Source: Riemerella anatipestifer
GTDB taxonomy: Bacteria; Bacteroidota; Bacteroidia; Flavobacteriales; Weeksellaceae
Direction of reading: 5' to 3'
Length of the DNA: 64,000 bases
Assembly (NCBI RefSeq): GCF_035666175.1
Contig: NZ_CP142016.1
Location: 2,418,001 to 2,482,000 of the forward strand
Part shown: piece by piece, positions 9,956-18,219 of the stretch
How the letters are laid out: each line of letters opens with the position of its first letter
How positions within the stretch are numbered: the stretch's first letter is position 1
Made by a program: the position numbers and the translations under genes
Notes under the pieces: model-generated
The model's input: the letters and a program-made list of their open reading frames with translations, nothing else
Databases searched by the model: none
What the model was told of the DNA's origin: nothing

Positions 9956-10756
9956 CTACGAAGGATGAAATTTTTCAGGGACAACTTCCAGCATTTCCAA
10001 AAAACAGTTTACCCATTGACTTGGAGACAAACAGACAATTTGAGCATTAAGGTTTAAACCGAATTTTTCCGAAATTGACCTGACCTGACTTTTCCTGAAA
10101 ATCGACTTTAAAGCTGTTTTTACAGATAAATCAGGTTTCTCTAACAGACAGGAAATAAATGCTAAGTATTTGGCTTTAAACTTAAAATCAAAAAATAAGT
10201 GTTTTCTTTTAATGTTTAACAGGGCTGATTTGACAGTTGGCGGTGGCAAGAAACTTTCAGGACCTACCTCATAGACAAGTTTCAAATCAAAAAAAGTATG
10301 ATAGAAAACGGTATATGGATTGTAAAGCTTCCTCGAAAATAACTTTTGTGTAGGTTCTAACTGAAGGACAATTGAACCTCCCAGAAAATTTTCAAGACTC
10401 TCAAACATCAGGATTTTGAAAATATCGGAAGTAATGCCATAAGGAATATTTGACACCACTTTGAAAGGAAATTTCGGAACTGCAAAATTCCTAAAATCAC
10501 AACCGACAACTTGAACATTTCGGGCATCAGAAAATAATTTTCGTAAATGTTCAACCAAAGCTGTGTCGTTTTCAATAGCAACAACATTGTTGGCGATTTT
10601 TAATAAATGAACAGTAAGGAACCCCTTGCCTGCCCCAATATCTAAAACCGTATCCTGATTACTTATATTTGCTTGTCTTATTGCATCTTTTATTAGCACT
10701 TTATCAATAGTAAAGTGCTGACCCGTAAAACGAACGGGCAATTTCTTTTTTGTCAT
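9956..10756 (-). CDS. erm(F): 23S rRNA adenine-N6 methyltransferase Erm(F), copy 1 (unit 3)
   Basis: 266 residues. The SAM-binding segment is VLDIGAGKGFLTVHLL (about residues 38-53) and the catalytic motif is SNIPYG (about 110-115). Length and sequence match Erm(F), which dimethylates A2058 of 23S rRNA and gives macrolide-lincosamide-streptogramin B resistance. It is transcribed against the array direction. A TAAATTTG box (10823-10830, minus strand) would give a leader of about 66 nt. It differs from copy 2 at three residues that I can see (Leu/Phe in GFLTV, Glu/Gly in ESLENF, Val/Ile in GSIVL). Confidence 0.93.
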   Translation of the reverse strand: MTKKKLPVRFTGQHFTIDKVLIKDAIRQANISNQDTVLDIGAGKGFLTVHLLKIANNVVAIENDTALVEHLRKLFSDARNVQVVGCDFRNFAVPKFPFKVVSNIPYGITSDIFKILMFESLENFLGGSIVLQLEPTQKLFSRKLYNPYTVFYHTFFDLKLVYEVGPESFLPPPTVKSALLNIKRKHLFFDFKFKAKYLAFISCLLEKPDLSVKTALKSIFRKSQVRSISEKFGLNLNAQIVCLSPSQWVNCFLEMLEVVPEKFHPS

Positions 10757-10881
10757 TAGTAACTTCTTACAGGTGAATACTTGAATTCAAATCACAATTC
10801 AAAAATTGAAATTGCTTGACTGCAAATTTAGTAACTTTGCTTGACAAATTAACGAGAAAGAAGAGAAAATGAAAGCCGACC

Positions 10882-11015
10882 GCATAACATCACCTATACG
10901 CAAGCAGGGGGTTCGTGCTTCGTAAGACTGGAAAGTGGTAAATTTAAAGTTCAGTTCATCGTAGGTAGCTTAGTGGTAAAAATCCCTGCCTGCGTGTAGC
11001 TGAAAAACGTTACCA
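10882..11015 (+). repeat. attC site of unit 3
   Basis: R'' GCATAAC, R' GTTACCA. The left arm CACCTATACGCAAGCAGGG pairs with CCCTGCCTGCGTGTAGCTG. The unit start TTATGCGG is complementary to CCGCATAA before the arm. Confidence 0.8.
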
Positions 11016-11603
11016 GCTATACACTCCAAACATTTCGCTAAGGAACTGAAACGATTTAAAGTGCTCTAAATTGTGAATAATAAGAAACTGAATTCAGACC
11101 CAGCCGAGCAGAACGTGTTAGAGGTCTAAATTCATTTTCTACAACGGACGACTTGAAAGCATATTTGAATGAGTCGACTCTTAAAAAATGTTGGGGAGTA
11201 CAGCTGATAACTTTTAACGCTCGACTGAATGTTGGACTTTTAAAACCTAAAAAAAGAGGAAAAATCCAAAAGGGAAGAACCTCAAACTGACGAAAAGCGG
11301 AAAAACGAATGGATTTTGGAACTGAAAACTGAAAAAGAATAACTAAAAAACTGCGGAACTGACTTAAAGGCTGAAAAACTAAACGGTCAAATTGTGGACT
11401 TGAACGCTGAAAATGTGAAAAATGTGCGGACTGAAAACTATGCGGAAAAGACACTACGCAGAAAAAAATAGTACAGCTGGTAACAAGGTATTGCCGCAAG
11501 CGGGGTTAATTGCTTTTTTAGAAAATTTTGTTTATCTTTGGAGTATGGTATTTTAGTTGAAGTTAGGTGCTAAGAAGCCCCGCCTTCGGCAATACCCGGA
11601 CCG
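11010..11603 (+). other. Gene-less cassette of family A (unit 4)
   Basis: A 594-bp unit with no convincing gene. An opposite-strand frame of 147 codons (11056-11499) overlaps the attC site, is rich in Phe and Ser, and looks like a shadow. On the + strand, 11343-11471 is open without a start codon and resembles a decayed charged, coiled-coil-like tail. The clearest structure is a 17-bp hairpin: arm 11084-11100, loop 11101-11122, arm 11123-11139, with two mismatches. The same hairpin with different bases occurs in family B. A structured RNA or a dead gene are both possible. Confidence 0.6.
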
Positions 11604-11609
11604 ATGTAG
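11478..11609 (+). repeat. attC site of unit 4, joined to a palindromic unit
   Basis: R'' TGGTAAC. The left arm GGTATTGCCGCAAGCGGGG pairs with CCCCGCCTTCGGCAATACC. The expected GTT of R' is replaced by GAT, the first bases of the palindromic unit 5. This is the commonest attC family of the array. Confidence 0.8.
11510..11540 (+). promoter_or_regulatory. Promoter inside the attC centre of unit 4
   Basis: TTG at 11510-11512, a 20-nt spacer, then TATCTTTG at 11533-11540. This matches the Bacteroidetes -33/-7 consensus and points toward units 5 and 6. Confidence 0.7.
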
Positions 11610-11763
11610 CGAAATCCGCTTCGCTCCTTTCGCTACATCGGCTCGGCGGCTTACACCGCCTGATGAGCTCGTCGCTTCGCGAACTTCGCACATCAAGCGG
11701 TTTTGCAAAATTCCCTCACGGAAGCAGAGCTTCCAGAGGAAACTTCGCAAAGCCGCCGAGCCG
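11601..11763. repeat. Palindromic gene-less mini-cassette (unit 5), loop-inverted copy
   Basis: CCGATGTAGCGAAA (11601-11614) pairs perfectly with TTTCGCTACATCGG (11628-11641) around the 13-nt loop TCCGCTTCGCTCC. In the other four copies the loop is the reverse complement. GGCTCGGCGGCTT then pairs with AAGCCGCCGAGCC at the right end. Inside are a CCGCCTGATG/CATCAAGCGG stem and a GGAAGC/GCTTCC stem. It is GC-rich in an AT-rich setting. Left and right ends fall at the G of neighbouring crossover points, so it behaves as a cassette. Frames on both strands are shadows of the palindromes. Confidence 0.75.
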
Positions 11764-11805
11764 TTAGCAGTAATGGTAGGACGACCCAACAGACAATGAA
11801 GTGAT

Positions 11806-12600
11806 ATGCAAAAAACGACATTTAAGATAGCAAAAATGGACTGTCCATCAGAAGAACAAATGATTCGGATGAAACTTGACGATTTGACAAATATTCAATC
11901 GTTAGAATTTGACATACCCAACCGACTTTTACACGTTTTTCATATAGACAATAATGAACAAATTTTTCAGCGACTTGACACATTAAAATTTGACACTTCA
12001 ATTCTCTCGACTGTTTCGGTTGACAATTTTACAGCAACTGACAATCAAAATGACGAAAGAAAAACCTTATGGACTGTTTTAATAATAAATTTTTTGTTTT
12101 TCGCCATTGAAATTGTAACAGGACTTATATCAAACTCAATGGGCTTGGTTGCCGACAGTTTAGATATGCTGGCTGACAGTATTGTTTATGGACTTGCATT
12201 AATTGCTGTTGGCGGAACAGTAGTCAGAAAAAAGAATATCGCAAAATTTGCAGGATACTTTCAAATTCTTCTTGCTGTAATTGGTTTTATAGAGGTAGTC
12301 AGACGATTTATTGGAGTCGAGAAAATGCCTGACTTTCAAACAATGATTTTCGTTTCGATTGTAGCGTTAATAGCTAATGTTATTTGTCTGTATTTATTGC
12401 AAAAGAGAAAAAGCAAAGAAGCTCATATGCAAGCAAGTATGATTTTTACTTCAAATGACATAATCATAAATTCGGGAGTAATTACAGCAGGACTTTTGGT
12501 TAATTGGCTCAATTCAGGTTATCCCGACTTAATTATTGGAGCAATTGTATTTGTCATTGTAGCGAGAGGAGCTTACAGAATTTTACAGCTATCAAAATGA
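11806..12600 (+). CDS. Cation diffusion facilitator-like transporter with N-terminal metal-binding domain (unit 6)
   Basis: 264 residues. Residues 1-80 resemble a heavy-metal-associated fold beginning KIAKMDCPSEEQMIRMKL. Residues 85-262 contain about six membrane helices of the CDF type, with acidic residues in helix II (VADSLDMLADS) and in helix V (TSNDIIINS), where family members bind metal. Such proteins export divalent cations such as Zn2+ across the inner membrane. The usual histidines of the site are Asp or Asn here, so the ion is uncertain. Unit 13 carries an identical copy. Confidence 0.8.
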   Translation: MQKTTFKIAKMDCPSEEQMIRMKLDDLTNIQSLEFDIPNRLLHVFHIDNNEQIFQRLDTLKFDTSILSTVSVDNFTATDNQNDERKTLWTVLIINFLFFAIEIVTGLISNSMGLVADSLDMLADSIVYGLALIAVGGTVVRKKNIAKFAGYFQILLAVIGFIEVVRRFIGVEKMPDFQTMIFVSIVALIANVICLYLLQKRKSKEAHMQASMIFTSNDIIINSGVITAGLLVNWLNSGYPDLIIGAIVFVIVARGAYRILQLSK

Positions 12601-12631
12601 CGACTGACAAGACAACGGAAGAAACCACTAC

Positions 12632-12764
12632 TGCTAACAGCGGTTTTGCGTCAGGCGGGGTGACGTGCTTCGTATGAGCATTTGTGCTAAATTTGAGCTT
12701 TCGGCTTCGTATCAAGGTTAATGCTAAAAATCCCGCCCGAACGCAAAGCCGCAAAACGTTAGCA
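12632..12764 (+). repeat. attC site of unit 6
   Basis: R'' TGCTAAC, R' GTTAGCA. Arms GCGGTTTTGCGTCAGGCGGG and CCCGCCCGAACGCAAAGCCGC, same family as units 1, 7 and 13. Confidence 0.85.
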
Positions 12765-12828
12765 GTAATGCGTGACGAAAAAAATCGTATCTTTGACAAA
12801 AATTTGAACTGAAAGAAAGAAGTAGGAA

Positions 12829-13278
12829 ATGAAATTACCAAAGTATCCGTTGGCATCGAGCGACAAGTTAATGACCTTTGAATTTACAAGCGAAGGACAG
12901 AAAGGCTTAATTGAAAAACTTGTGCGTTTCCAAGAAACCAACGTGAAAAACGTTTACAACCTTGCGTTTGGCGACAAAGACCTAACAACAGGCGACATAG
13001 ACGATAAAGTAATTTCAAACAATGGGGATAGCGAAAAAGTTTTGGCGACAGTTGCCGCAACGCTTTACGCTTTTACCGACAAATATCCGAACGCTTGGAT
13101 TTATGCGACAGGTAGCACAAAATCCCGAACAAGACTTTACCGAATGGGAATAACAAAATTTCTTTCGGAAGTAACAGAAGACTTTGAAGTTTTGGGCGAG
13201 AAAGATGAGGATTGGTTTCCGTTCAAAAAAAATGTTGAATATGACGGATTTTTAGTGCGTAGGAAAACAAAAAAATAA
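12829..13278 (+). CDS. DUF6934-like protein, second copy (unit 7)
   Basis: Identical 149-residue product to the gene of unit 1, in an identical 846-bp cassette (12759-13604). The perfect copy points to recent duplication, either by excision and reintegration or by homologous recombination. Function unknown, as for the first copy. Confidence 0.65.
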   Translation: MKLPKYPLASSDKLMTFEFTSEGQKGLIEKLVRFQETNVKNVYNLAFGDKDLTTGDIDDKVISNNGDSEKVLATVAATLYAFTDKYPNAWIYATGSTKSRTRLYRMGITKFLSEVTEDFEVLGEKDEDWFPFKKNVEYDGFLVRRKTKK

Positions 13279-13308
13279 TTAACTTTGTAAAATCAAAATT
13301 CAATTGAT

Positions 13309-13470
13309 ATGAAAGTAACAACTGAAATAAAGAAACGTAAAATTCCGATTGTTCGGGTGGACAAAGCGTTAAACAAGTTTGACGACAAAATCCTATTCCC
13401 AGACAAATTGGAAAAAGCAAATGAAATGCTTAAAAAAGTTGGACTACCTAAACAGTGGACAACTGCATAA
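13309..13470 (+). CDS. Small hypothetical protein, second copy (unit 7)
   Basis: A 53-residue basic product identical to the one at 8488-8649. It keeps the same 30-bp gap to the DUF6934-like gene upstream, supporting a functional pair. Confidence 0.55.
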   Translation: MKVTTEIKKRKIPIVRVDKALNKFDDKILFPDKLEKANEMLKKVGLPKQWTTA

Positions 13471-13477
13471 GCACTAC

Positions 13478-13610
13478 TGCTAACATCGGTTTTGCGTCAG
13501 GCGGGCTGACGTATAAACTTGAAGCCTTGTGCTTCGATTAAACATTAGAAATAAATTTAGGCTTTTGTGCTCCGAAACCCGCCCGAACGCAAAGCCGAAC
13601 AACGTTGTGC
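13478..13610 (+). repeat. attC site of unit 7
   Basis: R'' TGCTAAC, R' GTTGTGC. Same arms as the site of unit 1. Confidence 0.85.
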
Positions 13611-13653
13611 GTCATCTTGAAGCGACATAAACCTTAATGAAACAAAAATTAAA

Positions 13654-14478
13654 ATGAGAAAAATAATAATACTTTTAAATATAATTATATTAGTAAACTT
13701 TACCGCAAATTGCCAAACTAAAAAACTAAATACAAAAGAAGTTGTAAAAACAGAATTTGGAAATATTTTGGATAGTTTAGAAGTAAACGGATCAATTTTA
13801 ATTTATGACGTAAAAAACAAAATATATTATTCTAACGATTTTTCTTGGGCAAAAACTGGAGTAATTCCAGCATCAACTTTCAAAATTCCGAACTCAATAA
13901 TTGCTTTAGAAACTGGAATAATTAAAAATGATTCTGCAATTTTCAAATGGAATGGTGAAAAACGGAGATTTAAAATATGGGAAGAAGATTTGACTTTTAA
14001 AAAAGCGTTTCAAGTTTCTTGTGTTCCTTGTTATCAAGAAATTGCTAGAAAAGTTGGTGTAAAAAGAATGAAAAAATATTTGAGAAAATTAGATTACAAA
14101 GGAATGGTTTTCGACAGTTTAACGATTGACAATTTTTGGCTTGAAGGAAATTCAAAAATATCTCAAAAACAACAAATCGACTTTTTAAGGAAATTCTATT
14201 TTTCAAAATTTCCAATTTCTGATAGGACAATAAAGATTGTCAAAAATATTATGGAAATTGAGCGAACTGAAAATTACATTTTAAGCGGTAAGACTGGATT
14301 AAGTTCGATAGAAGAAAAATATAATGGTTGGTTTGTTGGTTATGTTGAAACAAAATCTAATGTTTATTTTTTTGCAACAAATGTAATTCCGACAGACGGA
14401 TTGAATGTTGATGATTTTATTTCATCGAGAATTAATGTAACAAAAAATGCGTTAAAGCAAATGAATATAATGAAATGA
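13654..14478 (+). CDS. Class D (OXA-like) beta-lactamase, RAD-type (unit 8)
   Basis: 274 residues with an N-terminal export signal; a lipobox-like TANC lies near residue 20. Class D motifs: S-T-F-K at 74-77 (serine nucleophile and carbamylated lysine), S-C-V at 122-124, tryptophan 162 in FWLEG, and K-T-G at 213-215. The canonical Y-G-N motif near 148-151 is not present (the segment reads LDYKGM). It should hydrolyse penicillins in the periplasm. It resembles the class D enzymes known from Riemerella, by memory. Confidence 0.85.
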   Translation: MRKIIILLNIIILVNFTANCQTKKLNTKEVVKTEFGNILDSLEVNGSILIYDVKNKIYYSNDFSWAKTGVIPASTFKIPNSIIALETGIIKNDSAIFKWNGEKRRFKIWEEDLTFKKAFQVSCVPCYQEIARKVGVKRMKKYLRKLDYKGMVFDSLTIDNFWLEGNSKISQKQQIDFLRKFYFSKFPISDRTIKIVKNIMEIERTENYILSGKTGLSSIEEKYNGWFVGYVETKSNVYFFATNVIPTDGLNVDDFISSRINVTKNALKQMNIMK

Positions 14479-14485
14479 TAAATGC

Positions 14486-14620
14486 CACTAACATATGGTA
14501 GCCGATAATTGCCGGCTTTCGTGCCAACTTGATACTTTGGTGCTTTTAACGAACCGAAGTGCTAAATTGATACGAAAGTGCTGTAAATCCGGCAACTACG
14601 GCTACCATTTTTCGTTAGCG
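14486..14620 (+). repeat. attC site of unit 8
   Basis: R'' CACTAAC, R' GTTAGCG. The left arm ATGGTAGCCG...TTGCCGGC pairs with GCCGGCAACTACGGCTACCAT. This family occurs once. The R'' side does not match this unit's own start (TTGTGCG), suggesting a reshuffled cassette. Confidence 0.75.
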
Positions 14621-14662
14621 GGCATTGTGAAAGATACCAGCATAACAGTTAAACATTGATAA

Positions 14663-15583
14663 ATGAAAAAAAAACTACTTTGGATATTAATTTTAGGACT
14701 GATAATAATCAGTTGCAAACAAAGGAAAACAGAAATGAAAGAGAAAATAATTAAAACAAACGGCATTGAACTCTGTACGGAAAGTTTTGGAAATAAGAAA
14801 AATCCAGCAATCCTTTTGGTAGCAGGTGCAACCGTATCAATGCTGTATTGGGACACTGAATTTTGCCAACAATTATCTGAAAAAGGATTTTTTGTTATTC
14901 GTTACGACAACAGAGATGTAGGAAAATCCACTAATTATGAACCAGGTTCTACTCCATACGATATTGTTGACTTAACTAATGACGCTATTTCAATATTGGA
15001 TGGCTACAAGATTGACAAAGCACATTTTGTGGGGATTTCTTTGGGCGGACTAATTTCTCAAATAGCATCAATAAAGTTTGCCGACAGAGTTAACTCCTTA
15101 ACTCTTATGTCATCAGGCCCTTGGGGAGACTCAGACCCAACTATACCTGAAATGGACACGAGTATTTTAGATTTCCATAGTAAAGCAGGTACAGTCAATT
15201 GGACAAATGAAGACAGTGTGGTAAACTATTTAATTCAGGGTGCAGAATTAATGAGTGGCAAGAAACAATTTGACAAACAAAGAAGTGAAAAACTGATAAG
15301 AGCTGAGTTCAATAGAGCCAACAATTATATAAGTATGTTCAATCACGCTGCATCGCAAGGTGGTGGTGGTGAAGAATATTGGAACAGATTAAACGAAATC
15401 AAACAACCCACCTTAATTATCCACGGAACAGACGACAAAATTTGGCATTATAAGAATGCAGGTTTTTTACTAGAAAAAATAAAAGGTTCAAATCTAATCA
15501 CCCTTGAAGGTACAGGACACGAATTACACGTTGATGATTGGAAATCAATTATTGATGGAATAGAAAAACACATAAATGACTGA
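14663..15583 (+). CDS. estT: EstT-like macrolide serine esterase, alpha/beta hydrolase (unit 9)
   Basis: 306 residues. The nucleophile elbow is GISLGG with Ser126; the acid is probably Asp257 or Asp258 in HGTDDK, and His286 lies in GTGHEL. Starting at Met25 instead (14735) gives a form with the serine at 102, which fits my memory of EstT, an esterase opening 16-membered macrolides such as tylosin. Residues 1-18 form a lipoprotein-type signal (IISC). The stop overlaps the start of floR by 8 bp (ATGACTGA, 15576-15583), so translation is likely coupled. The symbol rests on recalled similarity and linkage, not on a search. Confidence 0.7.
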   Translation: MKKKLLWILILGLIIISCKQRKTEMKEKIIKTNGIELCTESFGNKKNPAILLVAGATVSMLYWDTEFCQQLSEKGFFVIRYDNRDVGKSTNYEPGSTPYDIVDLTNDAISILDGYKIDKAHFVGISLGGLISQIASIKFADRVNSLTLMSSGPWGDSDPTIPEMDTSILDFHSKAGTVNWTNEDSVVNYLIQGAELMSGKKQFDKQRSEKLIRAEFNRANNYISMFNHAASQGGGGEEYWNRLNEIKQPTLIIHGTDDKIWHYKNAGFLLEKIKGSNLITLEGTGHELHVDDWKSIIDGIEKHIND

Positions 15584-16799
15584 TAAACAAAAACAACGCC
15601 CCGCGTGGGCCTATACGCTGCCGGCAGCACTGCTGCTGATGGCTCCTTTCGACATCCTCGCTTCACTGGCGATGGATATTTATCTCCCTGTCGTTCCAGC
15701 GATGCCCGGCATCCTGAACACGACGCCCGCTATGATCCAACTCACGTTGAGCCTCTATATGGTGATGCTCGGCGTGGGCCAGGTGATTTTTGGTCCGCTC
15801 TCAGACAGAATCGGGCGACGGCCAATTCTACTTGCGGGCGCAACGGCTTTCGTCATTGCGTCTCTGGGAGCAGCTTGGTCTTCAACTGCACCGGCCTTTG
15901 TCGCTTTCCGTCTACTTCAAGCAGTGGGCGCGTCGGCCATGCTGGTGGCGACGTTCGCGACGGTTCGCGACGTTTATGCCAACCGTCCTGAGGGTGTCGT
16001 CATCTACGGCCTTTTCAGTTCGATGCTGGCGTTCGTGCCTGCGCTCGGCCCTATCGCCGGAGTATTGATCGGCGAGTTCTTGGGATGGCAGGCGATATTC
16101 ATTACTTTGGCTATACTGGCGATGCTCGCACTCCTAAATGCGGGTTTCAGGTGGCACGAAACCCGCCCTCTGGATCAAGTCAAGACGCGCCGATCTGTCT
16201 TGCCGATCTTCGCGAGTCCGGCTTTTTGGGTTTACACTGTCGGCTTTAGCGCCGGTATGGGCACCTACTTCGTCTTCTTCTCGACGGCTCCCCGTGTGCT
16301 CATAGGCCAAGCGGAATATTCCGAGATCGGATTCAGCTTTGCCTTCGCCACTGTCGCGCTTGTAATGATCGTGACAACCCGTTTCGCGAAGTCCTTTGTC
16401 GCCAGATGGGGCATCGCAGGATGCGTGGCGCGTGGGATGGCGTTGCTTGTTTGCGGAGCGGTCCTGTTGGGGATCGGCGAACTTTACGGCTCGCCGTCAT
16501 TCCTCACCTTCATCCTACCGATGTGGGTTGTCGCGGTCGGTATTGTCTTCACGGTGTCCGTTACCGCGAACGGCGCTTTGGCAGAGTTCGACGACATCGC
16601 GGGATCAGCGGTCGCGTTCTACTTCTGCGTTCAAAGCCTGATAGTCAGCATTGTCGGGACATTGGCGGTGGCACTTTTAAACGGTGACACAGCGTGGCCC
16701 GTGATCTGTTACGCCACGGCGATGGCGGTACTGGTTTCGTTGGGGCTGGTGCTCCTTCGGCTCCGTGGGGCTGCCACCGAGAAGTCGCCAGTCGTCTAA
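15576..16799 (+). CDS. floR: Florfenicol/chloramphenicol exporter FloR with replaced N-terminus (unit 9)
   Basis: 407 residues of a 12-helix MFS drug exporter of the inner membrane. From residue 8 (RPAWAYTLPAALLLMAPFD) it matches FloR as I know it. The first seven codons (MTDKQKQ) are AT-rich and come from the host cassette, replacing the native MTTT-type start. GC content jumps sharply near 15598 and stays high past the stop, showing transfer from a GC-rich source. It confers phenicol efflux. Frames on other strands in this GC-rich block are shadows. Confidence 0.93.
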   Translation: MTDKQKQRPAWAYTLPAALLLMAPFDILASLAMDIYLPVVPAMPGILNTTPAMIQLTLSLYMVMLGVGQVIFGPLSDRIGRRPILLAGATAFVIASLGAAWSSTAPAFVAFRLLQAVGASAMLVATFATVRDVYANRPEGVVIYGLFSSMLAFVPALGPIAGVLIGEFLGWQAIFITLAILAMLALLNAGFRWHETRPLDQVKTRRSVLPIFASPAFWVYTVGFSAGMGTYFVFFSTAPRVLIGQAEYSEIGFSFAFATVALVMIVTTRFAKSFVARWGIAGCVARGMALLVCGAVLLGIGELYGSPSFLTFILPMWVVAVGIVFTVSVTANGALAEFDDIAGSAVAFYFCVQSLIVSIVGTLAVALLNGDTAWPVICYATAMAVLVSLGLVLLRLRGAATEKSPVV

Positions 16800-16903
16800 C
16801 CGACGACTGGTAGCAGGCCCGCTCCGATGCGGCGCACTAACCATCGAAACCTCGTGAATGTCGGTATCCTGTCTGGCAGGATACCGCTCATTTCCCTTGT
16901 TCA
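16800..16903 (+). other. GC-rich floR downstream tail with hairpin
   Basis: This stretch belongs with floR by base composition. GGTATCCTG-tctgg-CAGGATACC (16862-16884) is a strong hairpin that may terminate transcription. GC-rich sequence ends at the R'' core of the attC site (GTTCAAC), so the foreign segment is joined exactly at the site. Confidence 0.6.
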
Positions 16904-17099
16904 GTTCAACATCGCATTGGCAAAATGGCGGGTTAAGTTCAAAATTCAACTTTTGTGCTTTTTATTCCGCCGAATGTGTCCCACATTCAGCTTTTTTTTA
17001 ATAATTTAGCTTCTGTGGAAACACATCGGCTACGTCACTGCTAAATTGAACTTTCGGTTCAATTTATCCGCCACTTCGCCAATGCGTTTCCCGTTATGC
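16904..17099 (+). repeat. attC site of unit 9
   Basis: R'' GTTCAAC, R' GTTATGC. The left arm CGCATTGGCAAAATGGCGGG pairs with CCGCCACTTCGCCAATGCG. Same family as unit 11. Confidence 0.8.
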
Positions 17100-17159
17100 G
17101 GCAGCTTAAAAGACGACACCAAACCAAAAAAATCATCTTGACAACCACCCGACTTTGAA

Positions 17160-17960
17160 CTACGAAGGATGAAATTTTTCAGGGACAACTTCCAGCATTT
17201 CCAAAAAACAGTTTACCCATTGACTTGGAGACAAACAAACAATTTGAGCATTAAGGTTTAAACCGAATTTTTCCGAAATTGACCTGACCTGACTTTTCCT
17301 GAAAATCGACTTTAAAGCTGTTTTTACAGATAAATCAGGTTTCTCTAACAGACAGGAAATAAATGCTAAGTATTTGGCTTTAAACTTAAAATCAAAAAAT
17401 AAGTGTTTTCTTTTAATGTTTAACAGGGCTGATTTGACAGTTGGCGGTGGCAAGAAACTTTCAGGACCTACCTCATAGACAAGTTTCAAATCAAAAAAAG
17501 TATGATAGAAAACGGTATATGGATTGTAAAGCTTCCTCGAAAATAACTTTTGTGTAGGTTCTAACTGAAGGATAATGGAACCTCCCAGAAAATTTCCAAG
17601 ACTCTCAAACATCAGGATTTTGAAAATATCGGAAGTAATGCCATAAGGAATATTTGACACCACTTTGAAAGGAAATTTCGGAACTGCAAAATTCCTAAAA
17701 TCACAACCGACAACTTGAACATTTCGGGCATCAGAAAATAATTTTCGTAAATGTTCAACCAAAGCTGTGTCGTTTTCAATAGCAACAACATTGTTGGCGA
17801 TTTTTAATAAATGAACAGTAAAAAACCCCTTGCCTGCCCCAATATCTAAAACCGTATCCTGATTACTTATATTTGCTTGTCTTATTGCATCTTTTATTAG
17901 CACTTTATCAATAGTAAAGTGCTGACCCGTAAAACGAACGGGCAATTTCTTTTTTGTCAT
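17160..17960 (-). CDS. erm(F): Erm(F), copy 2 (unit 10)
   Basis: 266 residues from the ATG at 17958-17960, matching copy 1 except for three visible substitutions. A longer frame to 17990 adds ten residues that do not belong to Erm(F). The TAAATTTG box (17966-17973, minus strand) ends only 5 nt before the start codon, whereas copy 1 has a 66-nt leader: the leader is deleted here. Expression would be leaderless, altered or lost. Same role as copy 1. Confidence 0.93.
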   Translation of the reverse strand: MTKKKLPVRFTGQHFTIDKVLIKDAIRQANISNQDTVLDIGAGKGFFTVHLLKIANNVVAIENDTALVEHLRKLFSDARNVQVVGCDFRNFAVPKFPFKVVSNIPYGITSDIFKILMFESLGNFLGGSIILQLEPTQKLFSRKLYNPYTVFYHTFFDLKLVYEVGPESFLPPPTVKSALLNIKRKHLFFDFKFKAKYLAFISCLLEKPDLSVKTALKSIFRKSQVRSISEKFGLNLNAQIVCLSPSQWVNCFLEMLEVVPEKFHPS

Positions 17961-18024
17961 TACTGCAAATTTAGTAACTTTGCTTGACAAATTAACGAGA
18001 AAGAAGAGAAAATGAAAGCCGACC

Positions 18025-18158
18025 GCATAACATCACCTATACGCAAGCAGGGGGTTCGTGCTTCGTAAGACAGGAAAGTGGTAAATTTGAAGTTCAGTTC
18101 TTCGTAGGAAGTTCAGTGGTTAAAATCCCTGCCTGCGTATAGCTGAGAACCGTTATGT
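18025..18158 (+). repeat. attC site of unit 10
   Basis: R'' GCATAAC, R' GTTATGT. Arms as in unit 3, CACCTATACGCAAGCAGGG and CCCTGCCTGCGTATAGCTG, here with one better-paired base (GTATAG against GTGTAG). Confidence 0.8.
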
Positions 18159-18167
18159 GAAAGAATA

Positions 18168-18198
18168 AAACGGCACCTCCAAAAAGAAAGTGCCGTTT
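18168..18198 (-). terminator. Intrinsic terminator of ere(D)
   Basis: AAACGGCAC and GTGCCGTTT pair perfectly around a 13-nt loop. On the minus strand a T-rich run follows. It lies 21 nt after the ere(D) stop, so this reverse-oriented cassette carries its own terminator. Confidence 0.75.
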
Positions 18199-18219
18199 CG
18201 AAATTAAATTTATAAATTC

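Noticed and set aside
11056..11499. 147-codon opposite-strand frame in every family A unit (also near 22672, 23266, 30957, 33041, 37250)
   Set aside because: It starts inside the attC site, is biased to Phe/Ser/Arg, has no recognisable fold, and in unit 28 runs on into unrelated sequence. It recurs because the whole cassette is repeated.
11553..11799. Overlapping frames on both strands across the palindromic units
   Set aside because: They arise from GC-rich inverted repeats without stops. Copies differ by indels and loop inversion, which would not be tolerated in a gene.
15605..16949. Several long frames in other phases within the floR region
   Set aside because: High GC content lowers stop-codon frequency; only the FloR frame encodes a known protein.
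17961..17990. Ten-residue N-terminal extension of erm(F) copy 2
   Set aside because: The extension overlaps the -7 box and is absent from copy 1 and from Erm(F) as known; the ATG at 17958-17960 is the start.
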